Positions 30,541-43,032 of a stretch of 64,000 bases of DNA are shown here, piece after piece. The DNA is from Triglochin maritima (Eukaryota > Streptophyta > Magnoliopsida > Alismatales > Juncaginaceae): positions 17,028,501-17,092,500 of the forward strand of contig OY821787.1 in NCBI GenBank assembly GCA_963682175.1, read 5' to 3'. Position 1 is the stretch's first letter. Each line of letters starts with the position of its first letter. The notes beneath the pieces were generated by a model. That model had not been told where the DNA came from, ran no database searches, and was given only the letters and a program-made list of their open reading frames with translations. The translations under genes and the position numbers were made by a program.

Positions 30541-31645
30541 GAAGGACCACCCAACCTCCTTTATTTAAGCATAAGCTTGATCGTAGATGAGTCATTGTTG
30601 GAGTCAAGGTGAAGCTCAAAAGGCTCAACGGTGGTGGGACATGGGGTAGAGACACCTTCTGGTATGAGCATATGCTGAGGTGTGTCCCCCTCACTAACAG
30701 TCTAAACTGAATCATCTAACAAACACTCCCTTTGTACATTTATGATTGATGTCAGCTCACTCTGTTGCATTGCAAAGACAGGCAATGAGTTTTTGCTGGG
30801 CAAACAAACATTCTCAATGGGTTGCATTGGTGTTATGGGTGTTTGTTGAATTTGCGGTGCTTTCTCTAATTGGCGGATGAGGTTGAGATTTAAAGGTCGG
30901 TCCATGGGCTCCTGTTGCCTACTAGAGTTGAACACATGAAACTCGACACTCATGTTACCAAATGAGAGCTTCATGAGACCATTTCTATAGTTAATTAAGG
31001 TGTTGGAGGTTGCCAGAAATGGTCTACCCAAAATCAAAGGTATCGAGGACGACAAAATCTACTGGAAATATAAAATCTCCAACTTTGATGAGCATGTCCT
31101 CAATAATCCACTTTGGGACACGAATGGATCTATCCGCCAATTGGAGGGTGATCTTAGTTGGTTTCAGTTCTCCCAAGCTCAAATGTTGATAAACAGAAAA
31201 TGAGAGGAGGTTGACCGCTGATCCTAAATGAAGCAATACGTTACTCAGGGTACTTGTACTTTGTGTATGTGGGATTGGACAAAAGTGAACTTACACTCGC
31301 AGCTATGAATGCTTTCTTAGGAACATTGGTCTTCCTCTTGGTTGTGCAGAGATCTTTGAACACTTTGGCATATTGAGGTATTTGTTGGATGACATCCAAC
31401 AAGGGGATGTTAACCTTCACTTGGTTAAAGACCTCTAATATCTTATCCATTGTGTCACTGCTTTTTGGGTAACCTACTAGGATATGGAGCTTTTGAAAGG
31501 TAGGTCTTCTGCAGTGCCTGAGAAGGAGGCGTTGGTCTATTACCCTCACCCTCAGCCTCTTCTTCACCACCATTCCCACTGAGTGGCTGCACAGATGGTG
31601 GTGGTTGTGGTGGCAAGGAAATGTGATTGTCAACCTGCTTTCCAT
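30541..31645 (-). pseudogene. Element C protease region, decayed
   Basis: Several overlapping minus-strand frames encode an Athila/Tat-type aspartic protease: GSAVNLLSFSVYQHLSLGEL, TLQLADRSIRVPKW-IEDMLIKVGDFIFPVDF and PLILGRPFLATSNTLI. The segment upstream, with QIPQYAKVFKDLCTTKRK, matches the gag-protease linker of this lineage. The active site is poorly kept and frameshifted, so there is no functional protease. Downstream sequence (30702-31055) is a Gln/Pro-rich spacer leading to the GWRV module. The order is the same as in E (44597-45577), whose copy is easier to read. Confidence 0.8.
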
Positions 31646-33190
31646 TCCTTAAGGTTACAATGGCATTAACATGGTGAACAAGTTCCTCCACATGGTTCAC
31701 TTGCCGCCCCCGAGGTATCAAACACTCATTTTGCATGTGTGCTGGTACATGCGGGGGTTAGCCTCAGGCTAGCTTGACAGTCCCTCTCTCTCTCATGTAC
31801 AGACTGAGCCAATTGGCCCATCTGCTGATTTGAAGTGAGAACTTGACTTGTGGAAGACATGAAGTTTTTTATTGAGTTCTCGAGTCGACGCGTCAGATTC
31901 TCAAGTGAATTAAACCGGGTTTCCATGTTGTTGGAATTTGAGAAACCTGGTGGGTTGGTGGTTGGTGGTTGGTGGTTGGAGCTTGGGGTGGCTGATAAGA
32001 CTGTGAATGCATGGGAGGTTGGTGTGGTCGGTTAGGTGGCCGAGAGAAGTTTGAAGGACCACCTGGGGTATTGTTTTGGTTAAATGAAAACTTAGGGTGG
32101 TTCCTCCATCCAGGGTTATATGATGATGAATATGGGTCATTCTGGGATCTATCATAGATGGCATTAAACTATTCCATCCGTGGAGGAATGGATGCACACT
32201 CGCCTCCTACATGACCTATCCTACCTCATAGATGATAGGGAACTGGACCAGATGCAGACATATGAGACACACCTTGTTGGTTTTGGAGCTTAATCGAATC
32301 CATACGGTGCATTAAGGCCGTCATGCGTGCCACGGTGGCCGTAGTGGTATCGACAGCAAATGCAACACCCGATCTAGTTGAGTTTACGATCCTCGCTTCT
32401 ATGCTAGATGATGGTGATGGTTCCCTCACACTCTCCCACTGCATGGTCTTCTCGCGAGGTCTTCTAGGAAAGCCCATGCCTCCCTTCCTTCCTTTCCTAA
32501 GAACTCTCCTTGACACATGGACTCAAGAAGCTTTCGGGTCGGGATGTGAAGACCCTCGTAAACAATCTGACACAGGCGCCATAACTCGATGCCAAGGGGA
32601 GGGCATGAGGATAGTAGCTCCCTGAACCTCTCTAAGTATATGCATGGAATGATTCGGTCTCATGTTGATAGAATGAATTCATTTCGTTCCTTAGTTTTTG
32701 AGTCCGATGATTTGGAAAGTACTTCTTAAGGAATACAGATTGAAACTCGTCCCAAGTCCTACAGGCATTCGCCTGGTTTTTGTACAACCACTTCTTCACA
32801 TCATCCTTTAGTGCAAAGGGGACAAGCCTAAGATGGATGGAGTCTGTGCTAACTTGTTACAGCTTGAACATTGCACAGACCTCCTCAAATTCCCTGAGAA
32901 AGATATAAGGATCACCCTTCCCAGTGATGTGAGGGAGCATGGAGATAAACTGAGGGTTAACCTCAAAGTGGTTCCCATTCGCCTCTGGCAATACGATGCA
33001 CGAAGGTAGAGCAGTACGGCTTGGGTAGCATCGATCACGTAGAGAAACGGGAACAAGAACAGGTAGAACTCGTGGGACAGGTGGGTCCAGCAGCTGCTCC
33101 TCCTCGCGGTAATGAGCAGCCATAGAACCCGGACGGTGTGCTACATGAGAACAGGAAGGCATCGAGATAGTGACTACCGAGGCAGGATTG
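31646..33190 (-). pseudogene. gag: Element C gag (capsid and knuckle), decayed
   Basis: Minus-strand frames spell an Athila/Tat gag. The capsid start has LPEANGNHFEVNPQFISMLP and DPYIFLREFEEVCAMFKL with a stop at 32857. A middle part is around 32226-32516 (TMQWESVREPSPSS, MDSIKLQNQQG). A degenerate zinc knuckle follows near 32200 (the corresponding stretch in E reads CGRIGHVEGE). A coiled segment (METRFNSLENLTRRLENSIKNF) lies at 31726-31926. Multiple stops and shifts are present. The start near MAAHYREEE (about 33125-33190) is a guess. Gag would assemble the particle. Confidence 0.8.
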
Positions 33191-34341
33191 ACGACACGCC
33201 TCGTCAAATGGCCACTCTCGTCTCGTGCCCACACAAGCATGCACAACGGTGCACACACACATGAACCAAAACTTTTTTTAAACAACTACAATAGAATGTG
33301 CGTAGAGGAGAAGACGGGAGGACAAAGAAGTGAGGGAATGACTCAGAAGATAAGGGAAGAAGTCCTTATGCTACGATGGGTAGGTACCGGTAGAAGCACA
33401 TAGGCAAACAAGGCTCAAACAACCTAACGTTGCTATAGGTCCTTACAGCTAGACGACGCCGAACTGCGAGGTCACACGACCTCAACATGCCTCACCTCCC
33501 TACGACGAGGACCACAAAGCCCAGCACGTAAGCCAAGATCCAGAGATCTCGTCTCTCCTACTATCGACAGAGTGGGCAACGCCGATCAGGCCATGACGGT
33601 CGCGACCGGATCACTCTCCAAATACGCTCGAGATCCATAGGGCCAATGTCTACTTGATTTTACAATTAGGCTCTTGATTAGTGTGGTTTTTGCCGCGAAG
33701 GAAAGGGTGATGAAATCCCCCACCTTATCTTATATGGGACAACCCATCCTTAGTAGCATTTTGGAGTCTTAATCTAGAAATCAACTCTCCAAACAAACGT
33801 TCAACTCACACTTGTTGCAATTCAATTCCTACTAACAAATGCATGGTCATACCAAATGCATGAATGGGTGTAGGAGATGTGTACCTCATGCCAGCGCTCA
33901 ACAACTAAAAGTAAAGTTAAAACAAAAGACAAACTACGTGCTTAAGTCAAGTACATGATGCATGACCTAAACAAGCAAGAATGCCTAATCTTTTGCTTTG
34001 GATTTTAGGGTCCAAGTTTCTTAAAAGGGGATTGATTATTTATCTGGGGGCAAACTACAAGTCAAAACATGCCAAATTGAGCCCCAGACCACTATGTTGA
34101 AACAACCAACAACCAGAAGAAAGTAGAGTGCAAGCAGAGCTCACCAGGATGCCAGTTGGCGGTCCACCACCACTGATTGGCGGTCTGTTTCTCTTTGTTT
34201 GCCTCCAAACTTCTTGTGGTTCCTTCCCTTGATCTTTAGAATTCTTGAAATAAAGAAAAACTACAAAACACAAATTAAATCCACTCGAATTGTCGAAACC
34301 AGAGTCTGGACTGGCACCTCCCCGACAACGGTGCCAAAAAC
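33191..34341 (-). other. Leader and primer site of element C
   Basis: About 1.1 kb of leader homologous to those of elements 1, E and F, with a palindrome pair at about 34150-34186. The primer site at 34319-34336 (TCCCCGACAACGGTGCCA on the plus strand) matches tRNA-Asp with two mismatches. Confidence 0.7.
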
Positions 34342-34518
34342 TAGTTTAAATGTTTTAAATACCGCAAGTGCACAACCGCGACGAAGTGGTGGCAAGTACG
34401 GGTTGATCCCTGGGGAGGTGACTAACCTCTGATTTGTCAGAAATCAAGTGGAGAATAAAGAGAGAATAGATGTGATTATGCTAAAGCTAAACTACACTAA
34501 ACTAGGAAGTAAGAAATG
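34342..34518 (-). repeat. 5' LTR of element C, fragment
   Basis: Only the innermost ~177 bp of the LTR remains (U5 end, ACCGCAAGTGCAC on the plus strand). It then joins element D sequence of the opposite orientation at 34518/34519. Confidence 0.75.
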
Positions 34519-34841
34519 ATGCATGATGCATTAGGATATCTAGTATACCGGCTTTAGGTCTTATCGAGTTGTAAGGATGCACCCCAGTCTTCCCATGGGG
34601 GGCGAGTAATCATAGGGTTTGAGTACTCAAACAATTAAAGAAGTCGACCCTGAACCTAGTGAGTCAATTAATTCGGGTCTGTTAGTATAAGGAAGTGTGT
34701 CGTTGTCAGGTTCCCTTGAAATTTTGTTGTGAAACTTTAAGTGTAAGGGTTTTGGTTCCCATGTACATAATAAATAAGTGGTGTTCTCGTTTCTCGTGCG
34801 ACTCCTATCACTCGGAAAATTAGGTCGGAGGGGACTTAGTG

Positions 34842-34846
34842 CCTGG
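34842..34846. repeat. Target site duplication CCTGG (left)
   Basis: Repeated exactly at 36389-36393. Element 1 at about 5458 shows the uninterrupted phrase GTGCCTGGTGCTTTCGAG, which serves as an empty-site comparison. Confidence 0.92.
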
Positions 34847-36388
34847 TGTTTGAGATTAAAGTTTAAACCGCAAGTACACGGCCACGATGAAGCGGTGGAA
34901 AGTATGGGTCAAACCACGGGGAGGTGAGTAGCCTCTGGTTTGTCAGAAATCAAGTGGCAAATAAAGGGAGAAAAGATGTGATTATGATAAATCTAAACTA
35001 CACTAAACTAGTAAGTAAGAAATGCGAAAGAAAGGAACGAAAGAATGGAAATCAAGAATAGAAACCCATAATGAGGTGGAGTGTGTGAACATATGAAGTA
35101 AAATTAGTGATGAATAATGCATGTAAGCATGTATGTGTGTGTGTCGTGTGTGCGTTGTCATGTATAGGATGTGTCTAAAGATGTGGCAAAACCTATCAAT
35201 CCATTCACACAATGTAACAACAATTACTACTTGATTATCAAAAGATTAGGCTCAGTATGAGAAGTGTCTAAAGATATGACAAGACTCATCAAAAACCATA
35301 AACTCATGTGAAGGACAAAGCTAAGCATGGGAGGTCTCTAAATCTTATGGCAAAACCCATCAAAACATTGTTTCTTCAATCAATAAAGCAAGCAACCACA
35401 AATACAAACACTTAACTAACATGTAGCATATTTAACAGGAAATTTCAGTCAATAAACATCAGAAAACTACGCATGGGAAGTGTCTAAATCTTATGGCAAA
35501 ACCCATCAAAATCCCTCAACATGTGGATGATTAAAATACCCCCAATGAACATAGAAACATGCAAATCTACACAATCAAAAATTCATCAAACATCCAAAGT
35601 TCACGACATATATGTACATCATCTCCACCCTCAAAGGGGGAAGGAACTACTCACTAATCATTAAGAAAACAAAACAAAACAAAATTAAACTAAACTTGCA
35701 AGAATTGAAAGAATTGAATGAGACAATAGGAAACTAACTAAGAAAATTATTTTATTAACATGACTCACATTACAAGTAGCATTCTTCTCCACTCGAGTTT
35801 TGCTTCAAGGCTTTACTCCAAGTAGAGAGAATGCCACCAAGCAATGGGTGAATACAAATGAGGAGAAAGAGTTCTATTTATAGGCATGAAAAAAGGTAAC
35901 CGTCGACAATCCCACGGTATGGGACTAAACACATACTATAAATGGACATAAAACAACATAATACACGACCCGACTCAACCATGAAACTTTTGGACCAATT
36001 TGGACCTCCAATTGGCGGTCTTGATAGCTTTAAATGAGTCTGGATTTCGGTGGTTCATTTCTGGCTTGATTTCTTGATGTTTGATGAACCCGATTTGGTT
36101 GTTGATGTTTGGGTCGGGATCTAATTGCCAAAATACTCCTCATGATGGTGTGTCACTTCTTGATTTTCTCATTGGTCATTTTGGTTTACATCTGGGTCCT
36201 TCTCTCTTGCATGTCAGTCAATAAGTCTTGCAATTCAATCATTTTTCTTGTTATTAGGTCATTTTTGTGTCTCTTCTTCTAACTTGTTTAATTCCTGAAA
36301 CATACAAATAAAAATCATTACGTAGCATTGCTTATGTTAAGAATAAAGGATATAAGACACAATTATATATATGATATGATGTCAATCA
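34847..36388 (-). mobile_element. Solo LTR, minus strand, in element D
   Basis: 1,542 bp. On the plus strand it begins TGTTTGAGATTAAAG and ends GATGTCAATCA, flanked by CCTGG on both sides. It belongs to the C/D/E LTR subfamily. One palindrome half-degenerate pair is near 36003-36020 and a TATTTATA box near 35876. No internal sequence is present, so it arose by LTR-LTR recombination. Confidence 0.92.
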
Positions 36389-36393
36389 CCTGG
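36389..36393. repeat. Target site duplication CCTGG (right)
   Basis: Exact match to 34842-34846. Confidence 0.92.
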
Positions 36394-37055
36394 TGCTTTC
36401 GAGTCATCTGACTTGGGATGCACCGACCAAACTCTCGTTACACGGGTGGTAGGGATCACCCTAGGTGGAGATTTTGGGGAAGGTGTACGTAATAGTGTAA
36501 GTCCTCATAAGCAATGATGCATGAAACCGGACCTTTGGAGAATCAAACACAAACTAGTGTAAATCAAAATGCTCCAAAAAGAAAAAAAGAAAAAAGAAGA
36601 AAAAGAGAGGAAGACAAATAAGAACCTTAATGGACTTTACACTTTGTATCACTTGAGGATGTTAAGGTTGTCCATGTTTGTCACTTAAGTCCTTAACTAA
36701 CTTGCACGAATGGTTCATTAGGCTAGGTGTGTGGGTTGATTACATAAATAGTGTCGGCCCGTAGAATTACCGTGTCCAATGATCGACGAAAATGAGTCCA
36801 TCGAGTCATGTTGTTAGGTTGAATAATGCATCTATGTTCGGATTTTGTGGGTGTATCCGCTGAAAACCCTCAGGAGACAACACTCTTCCTCCCTGGTGAC
36901 AAGGGGGTTTAACGGCATATTGCACGTGCTAAGTGCAACCGTGATTCCTACGAAAGTGAGTTAGGATTTTCCTGTTTTTCGTATGTTTTTCCTTTCTTTC
37001 ATTTTCTCTTTCTTTCTTTTGCTCGGGACTAGCAAAAGGTTAGTGTGGCGGTATT

Positions 37056-38601
37056 TGATTGACATCATATCATGCATATATTTGTGTCTTATATCCTTTA
37101 TTCTTAGCCTAAGCAATGCTACGTAACGACTTTTATGTTTAAGTTTCAGGAATAAACATGTTTGAGTAGAAGAGGCTCAACAGTGACTTAAAAGTACGAA
37201 AAAAGACTAAGTTGCAGGACTTATGGACTGAGATGCAAGAGAGAAGGACCCGGATGTAAAACCAAAAGGACCAATGAGCAAATGAAGAAACTCCACACCA
37301 TCATGAGGAGTATTTTGGAAATTCGATTTGGGCCTAAACTCCAAAAACCAACTCGGGTGCATCAGACATGAAGAAATCTAGCCAGACAACCACACTCCAA
37401 ATCCAGATCCGATCTAGACTATATAGACCGCCAATTGGCGGTCGGTTCTTCTCTGGGTCCGATAAGAATTAGGCGGGTCATGTATTAGAGTGTTTTATGT
37501 CTATTTTTAGTAGTGCATTAGTCCCACATCGGGTGATTGTCCCGGATTATCTTCTTCTATGACTCTAAATAGAACTCTTCCTTCTCCTTTGTATTTTCCC
37601 CCGTTGCTTGGTGGAATTATCTCTACTTAGAGTAGAGTAAGCCTTGGAGCAAAACTCAAGTGGAGAAGAATGCTACTTGTAATGTGAGTCATGTAAATAA
37701 AATAATTTTTCTTAGTTTATTTTAATGTTTTCTCTTTTAATTCTTGCATGCATGCTTAGTTTAATTTTGTTTGTTTTCTTTTCTTGATGAATAGTGAGTA
37801 GTTTCATCCCCCTTTGGGGGGTGGAGATAATGTACATATATGTTGTGAAGTTTGTATGTTTGATGATTTATTGATTGTGTAGACTTGCATGTTTGTATGT
37901 TCATTGGGGGTATTTTAATTATCTACATGTTGGGGGATTTTTGATGGGTTTCGCCAGATGTAGACACTCCCATGCATAGTTTCCTCATGTTTGATGACTG
38001 AAATTTCATGTTGAATATGCTACATATTACTTATGTGTTTGTATTTGTGTTTGCTTGATTGATTGACGAAACATTGCTTTGATGGGTTTTGTCATAACAT
38101 TTAGACACATCCCATGCATAGCTTTGTTCTTCACATGAGTTCCTGGTTTTGATGAGTCTTGCAATAACATTTAGACATCTCTCATGTTGAACCTAGTGTT
38201 ATCTTAATCAAGTAGTAATTGATGATACGTGTGAATGAATTGATAGGTTTTTCCACATCTTTAGACACTTCTTATGCTTGAAGACACACACATGACACAC
38301 ATACATACATGCTTAAATGCGTCTTTCATCACTTATTTCACTTCATATGTGCACACACTCCACCCCTTAGGGGTTTCGTTTCCTGAATTTCATCTTGCTT
38401 TTGATTTCCCTCGCTTTCGTTTTCCTTGTTTGATGTTTGCTAGTTTAGTGTAGTTTAGCTAGTGTAATCACAACTCTTCTCCCCACTTTTTCCACTTTTC
38501 TTCGGAAGAACCAACGTCGACACACCTCCTTGTGGATAGACCTGTATTTGCCACATCTTCACTGACACCGTGCACTTGCGGTAATTAAAACGAACACATC
38601 A
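37056..38601 (+). repeat. 3' LTR of element D
   Basis: It starts TGATTGACATCATATC after GTGGCGGTATT. A perfect palindrome GACCGCCAATTGGCGGTC is at 37426-37443. GC-rich hairpin boxes are at about 37805-37827 and 38357-38375. The TATA box has decayed to CTCTAAATAG near 37572. Confidence 0.85.
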
Positions 38602-40984
38602 ATACATCTATACTATCTCAGGTCCAACTAACTGCCTCTCGCCTACGTCACTCTAGTTTACCGGTGATCTGCAAGGTCTCCCGTACAAAGCCTCATACGG
38701 TGTCATCCCAATACTCGAGTGGTAGTTGTTGTTGTAGGCGAACTCGATCAAAGGAAAATGTTCATCCCAGTGTCCTGCCCAATCCAGAGTACAAGCTCTC
38801 AACATATCTTCCAAAGTCTGGATGGTCCTCTCAAACTGACCATCTGTCTGTGGATCAAAACATGTATTGTGCCTCAACTGCGTTCCCATCGCCTTCTGTA
38901 AACTACCCCAAAATCTGGATAGGAATCTGGGATCTCGGTCTGAAATGATACTCACGGCCACTCCGTGCAATCTAACTATCTCCTCGATATACAACGTAGC
39001 TAGACCCTCCAGAGGCAAAGTGGTCATGATAGCTAAGAAGTGCGCCGACTTGGTCAATCGATCGACTATGACCCAAATCGCATCGTGGAATCTCCTCGTC
39101 TTTGGCAACCTTGTGACAAAATCCATCGTCACGTGCTCCCATTTCCACTCTTGCAGCTAGATCCTATACATCTGCCCAGCTGGCCTCCGATGCTCAATCT
39201 TCACCTGCTGACAAACCAAGCATCTAGTCACAAACTCTGCTATCTCTGTCTTAATCCCCTTCCACCAGAAAGTCCTCTGTAGATCATTGTACATCTTTTT
39301 GCTGCATGGGTGTATCATGTACAAGGATTTTTGTGCCTCCTCCATGATTTCCTTCCGTAGGTCTCCTCCCTCTGGTACCCAAATACGATCTCTGAATCTC
39401 GGACCTCCATCGACTCCTATACTAAAATCCGATCCATCTCTAGCAGCCAACAACAACAAACTGGTCAACTCATCATCAGTACTCTGGGCCTGTACAATAC
39501 TCAAAACTATCTGAGCCTCTACTCTCAAACCAGCAATCACTTCACCATGTGATCCATTGGTGAATGGATTCCACTTAGCAAAAGTCTCCAGCAGCCTCCA
39601 CTCCTGGATACACATGCCAACTACCACAACCTCCACATTCCTGCTCAAAGCATCTGCTACCGAATTCGCCTTTCCCGGATGATAGGAAATGGTGAAGTCG
39701 TAGTCCTAAATGAACTCTAGCCATCTGTGTTGTCTCATGTTCAGCTCCTTCTGCGAAAACAAATACTTGAGACTCTGATGATTTGTGAAGACCTCAAACT
39801 GCTCTCCATATAAGTAATGCCTCCAGGTCTTTAGTGCATGTACCACTGCTGCTAGCTCCAAGTCATGAGTCGGCTAATTCCTCTTTTGTACCTTCAGCTA
39901 TCTCAAAGCATACGCGACCACCTTCCCGTGTTGCATAAGCACACAACCCAAACCAATCCCTGAAGTGTCGCTATAAATCACAAATCCTCCGCTGCCACTC
40001 GGAAGAGCCAGAACCAGAGCAGCCGTCAAAAGATTCTTCAGTTCCTGAAAATTGTCCTTGCACTTCTAGGACCAAACGAACTTGACACCCTTCTATGTCA
40101 GCACCGTCAATGGCAAAGCCAATCTGGATAAGTCTTTGATGAACCGACGGTAAACGCCTGCCAATCCTACAAAGCTCCTGATCTCAATCACACTCGTCGG
40201 GGCTCTCCACTGTGTCACTCCCTCAACCTTCGTCGGATCCACTGATATCCCTGCTCCAGACACAATGTGCAACAGAAAAAAAATAATGTGCTCACACTTC
40301 GAATAGTTGGCATACAACTGATGATCCCTCAAGATGCCAAGCACTATCCTCAAGTGCTCCCTGTGCTGCTCTGCATCCAGAGAGTATATCAAAATGTCAT
40401 CCACAAAGACAATGATGAATCTGTCGAGGTACTGACTGAATGTCATGTTCATCAGATCCATGAATGCTGCAGGCGCCTTCGTCAACCCAAAAGGCATCAC
40501 TAAGAAATCTTAGTGCCCATACCTTGTCTTGAATGCTGACTTCTGCATATCTACTTCCCTGATCCTCAACTGATGATAACCGGAGCGCAGGTCGATCTTC
40601 GAGAAGACCTTCGCTGACTGCAACTGGTCAAAGAGGTTCTCGTTCCTAGGTAAAGGATAGTGATTCTTGACGGTAACCTTGTTCAACATCCAGTAGTCTA
40701 TGCACATCCGCAACGACCCGTCATTCTTCTTCACGAAGAGTACCGGCACTCCCCAAGATGAGACACTAGGTCGGATAAATCCAGTATCCATTAGATCCTG
40801 TAACTGCTTCTTTAGCTCTGCTAACTCTGTAGGTGTCATCCTGTATGGAGCCTTCGACTGCGGAGTAGTACCAGCAACTATATCTCTCTATGCCGAACTC
40901 TATCTCTTTATGTGGCGGTAGGCCGACGACATCATCAGCAAATACCTCCGGGAAATTCTGGACTATCTCAATGTCCTCCAACAT
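38602..40984 (-). pseudogene. Ty3/Gypsy chromovirus-like pol fragment (RT, RNase H, integrase)
   Basis: Minus-strand pol remnant with no LTR at either side. From right to left: the protease-RT linker ([15 protein letters not shown], near 40930); RT with [35 protein letters not shown] and FVDDILIYS (about 40400); RNase H, mostly decayed (39660-40080); the integrase zinc-binding region (HPCSKKMYNDLQ ... CLVCQQVK, 39157-39648); and the integrase core ([47 protein letters not shown]; 38653-39132). Gypsy order (RT before integrase) and motifs fit the Tekay/Del group of chromoviruses. Stops lie near 40506 and 39160 and elsewhere. Both ends are cut, and the right junction has a short shared CTTTGG. 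It is unrelated to the flanking LTRs. Confidence 0.88.
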
Positions 40985-41800
40985 CTTTGGCGGTGGAGAT
41001 GATGCCCATGTATGTTATGAAGTTTTGATGTCTGATGAATTTTTGATTGTGTAGACTTGCATGTTTGTATGTTCATCGGGATTGTTTTAATGACCTACAT
41101 ATTGGGGGATTTTTTATGGGTTTTGCCATAAGATTTAGACATTCCCATGCTTAGTTTCCCCATGTTTATTTACTAAAATTTCTTGTTGGGTATACTACAT
41201 GTTAGTTGTGTGTTTGTATTTGTGTTTGATTACTTGATTGATTGAAGAAACTTTGTTTTGATGGGTTTTGCCATAAAATTTAGACACCTCTCATGCTTAG
41301 CTTTGTTCTTCACATAAGTTCATTGTTTTTGATGAGTCTTGTCATATTGTTAGACATTTCTCATGCTGAGCCTAGTCTTATGATAATCAAGTAGTAATTG
41401 CCAATACGTTGTGTGAATGGATTGATAGGTTTTGCCAAATCTTTAGACACTTCCTATGCATGAAGACACACATGACACACACACATACATGCGTCGTTCA
41501 TCACTTATTTCACTTCATATGTGCACACACTTCACCCCTTAGGGGTTTCTCTTTCTGAATTCAATTCTCTTTGTTAAGTCTTTTGCTTGTTTTAGTCAAT
41601 CTTTAGTTACTTTCTTTTGCAGTGGTTAACTACTGGTTTACTGTAGTCTAGTTTAGCATAATCAAATCTCTTCTCCCCTATTTTTCCACTTGACTTCTGA
41701 CAAACCAGAGACTACTCACCTCCCTATGGATCGACATGTACTTTCCCCGTCTTCACCGATGGTTGTGCACTTGCGGTCTAAACTTTAATCGAATCTAACA
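40985..41800 (+). repeat. 5' LTR of element E, 3' half only
   Basis: It begins in the GC-rich box GGTGGAGATGATG and ends AATCTAACA before the primer site. The promoter half is missing because of the junction with the Gypsy fragment. Confidence 0.85.
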
Positions 41801-41806
41801 AGTTTT

Positions 41807-41824
41807 TGGCACCGTCGCCGGGGG
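41807..41824 (+). promoter_or_regulatory. Primer binding site, tRNA-Asp-like (element E)
   Basis: TGGCACCGTCGCCGGGGT differs from the perfect site at 1831-1848 by three bases. It begins six bases after the LTR. Confidence 0.75.
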
Positions 41825-43032
41825 TGCTCTGTCCAGATTCTGGTTTGTACGATTCGAGTGGATTTAATTTTTTGTTTGTAATTGTGCTTTGTTTCAGGAG
41901 GCTCTAAAGATATGGGGAAGATACCAAGAGAAGTTTGGAGGCAAATAGAGCAACATTGACCGATAATCAGCGGTCTGGTGAGCTCTCTTTTCCTTCTTCT
42001 TTCTTTGGTCTGTTTCTACATTCAATATAGTCGTCTGGGGCTCAATTTGGCATGTTTTGATATGTAGTTTGCCCCCAGATAAATAGTGAATAATCAGTTC
42101 CCCTTTTTAATCAACTTGGCCACTAAAACCCCAAACAAAAGATTAGGCATTCTTGGTTATTTAGGTCATGCATCATATACTTGACTTAGGCACGTAGTTT
42201 GTCTTTTACTTTTACTTTACTTTCAGTTGTTGAGCGCTGACGTGAGGTACGCATTTCCTACTCTCATTCATGCATTTTGTATGACCATGAATTAGTTAGT
42301 AGGAATTGCATTGAAACAAGTGTGAGTTGATCGTTTGTTTGAAGAGTTGATTTCTAGATTAAGACTCCAAAATGCTACTAAGGAGGAGTTGTCCCATATA
42401 AGATAAGGTGGGGGATTTCATCACCCATTCCTTTGCCCCAAAAATTACACTAATCAAAAGCCTAATTTTAAAATCAAGTAGACATTGGCCCATAAGGATC
42501 TCGGGTGCATTGGGAGAGTGATCCAGTCACGACCGTCATGCCCTGATCGACGTCGCCCACTCTATCGAGAGTAGGAGAGACGAGATCTCCAGATCTTGGC
42601 TCACTTGCTAGGTTTTGTGGTTTTCGTCGTAGGGAGGTGAGGCGTGTTGAGGCCGCGTGACCTCACAGTTAGGTGTCGTTTAGTTGTAAGGAACTATAGC
42701 GACCTTAGGTTGTTTGAGCCTTGTTTGCTTGTGTGCTTCTTCCATTACGTACCTGTCATAGAATAAGGAATTCTTCCCTTCTCTCCTGAGTCATTCCTTC
42801 TCATCTGAGTCTTCCCATCTTCTCCTCTACGCATCTTCTATTGTAATCGTTTTTTATTATAAAAAAAGTTTTCTTTTTTTTTGTCGTGTGACTCATATGG
42901 GTGTGCAGCTTTGTGCAAGCCAGTGTGGTCGCGAGACGTCGAGGGTCATTTGACGTGATACGATATTGATCATTCATCAATTGTCAACTTTTCAAACCCA
43001 TCCTGTCCCGTGTCCTACACAGTCCTGGGACC
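41825..43032 (+). other. Leader of element E
   Basis: 1.2 kb untranslated leader, homologous to element 1's leader (for example around 42480-42700). One palindrome, GACCGATAATCAGCGGTC, is at 41958-41975. No gene is supported. Confidence 0.7.

Larger units (their letters stand above)
27884..34518 (-). mobile_element. Element C: truncated gag-protease LTR element, minus strand
   Basis: Parts on the minus strand from right to left: 5' LTR fragment (34342-34518), tRNA-Asp primer site (34319-34336), leader, decayed capsid-knuckle-protease region (33190 down to about 30547), a C-terminal GWRV-containing frame (30253-30540), a long 3' noncoding region, polypurine tract and a partial 3' LTR (27884-28629). 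Both LTRs are cut at their outer parts. It has no RT, RNase H or integrase. It has the same layout as element 1 but keeps the capsid and protease traces that element 1 lost, so it looks like an intermediate between Athila/Tat and the gag-only family. Confidence 0.82.
34519..38601 (+). mobile_element. Element D: 3' part of a related element, with its 3' LTR
   Basis: The 3' noncoding region (34519-34841 and 36394-37055), polypurine-like tract and a complete LTR (37056-38601) remain; all coding sequence is absent. The region matches 5140-6105 of element 1. It is interrupted by a solo LTR with an exact TSD (34847-36388). The LTR ends AACACATCA and is followed by a Gypsy pol fragment. Confidence 0.8.

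Noticed and set aside
33035..33285. Cys-rich small secreted peptide on the minus strand
   Set aside because: It overlaps the C capsid start in another frame and has no signal peptide that I can defend.
38602..40984. Endogenous pararetrovirus insertion
   Set aside because: The order RT, RNase H, zinc-binding integrase and the integrase core motifs are those of a Gypsy chromovirus. No movement protein or coat protein is present.
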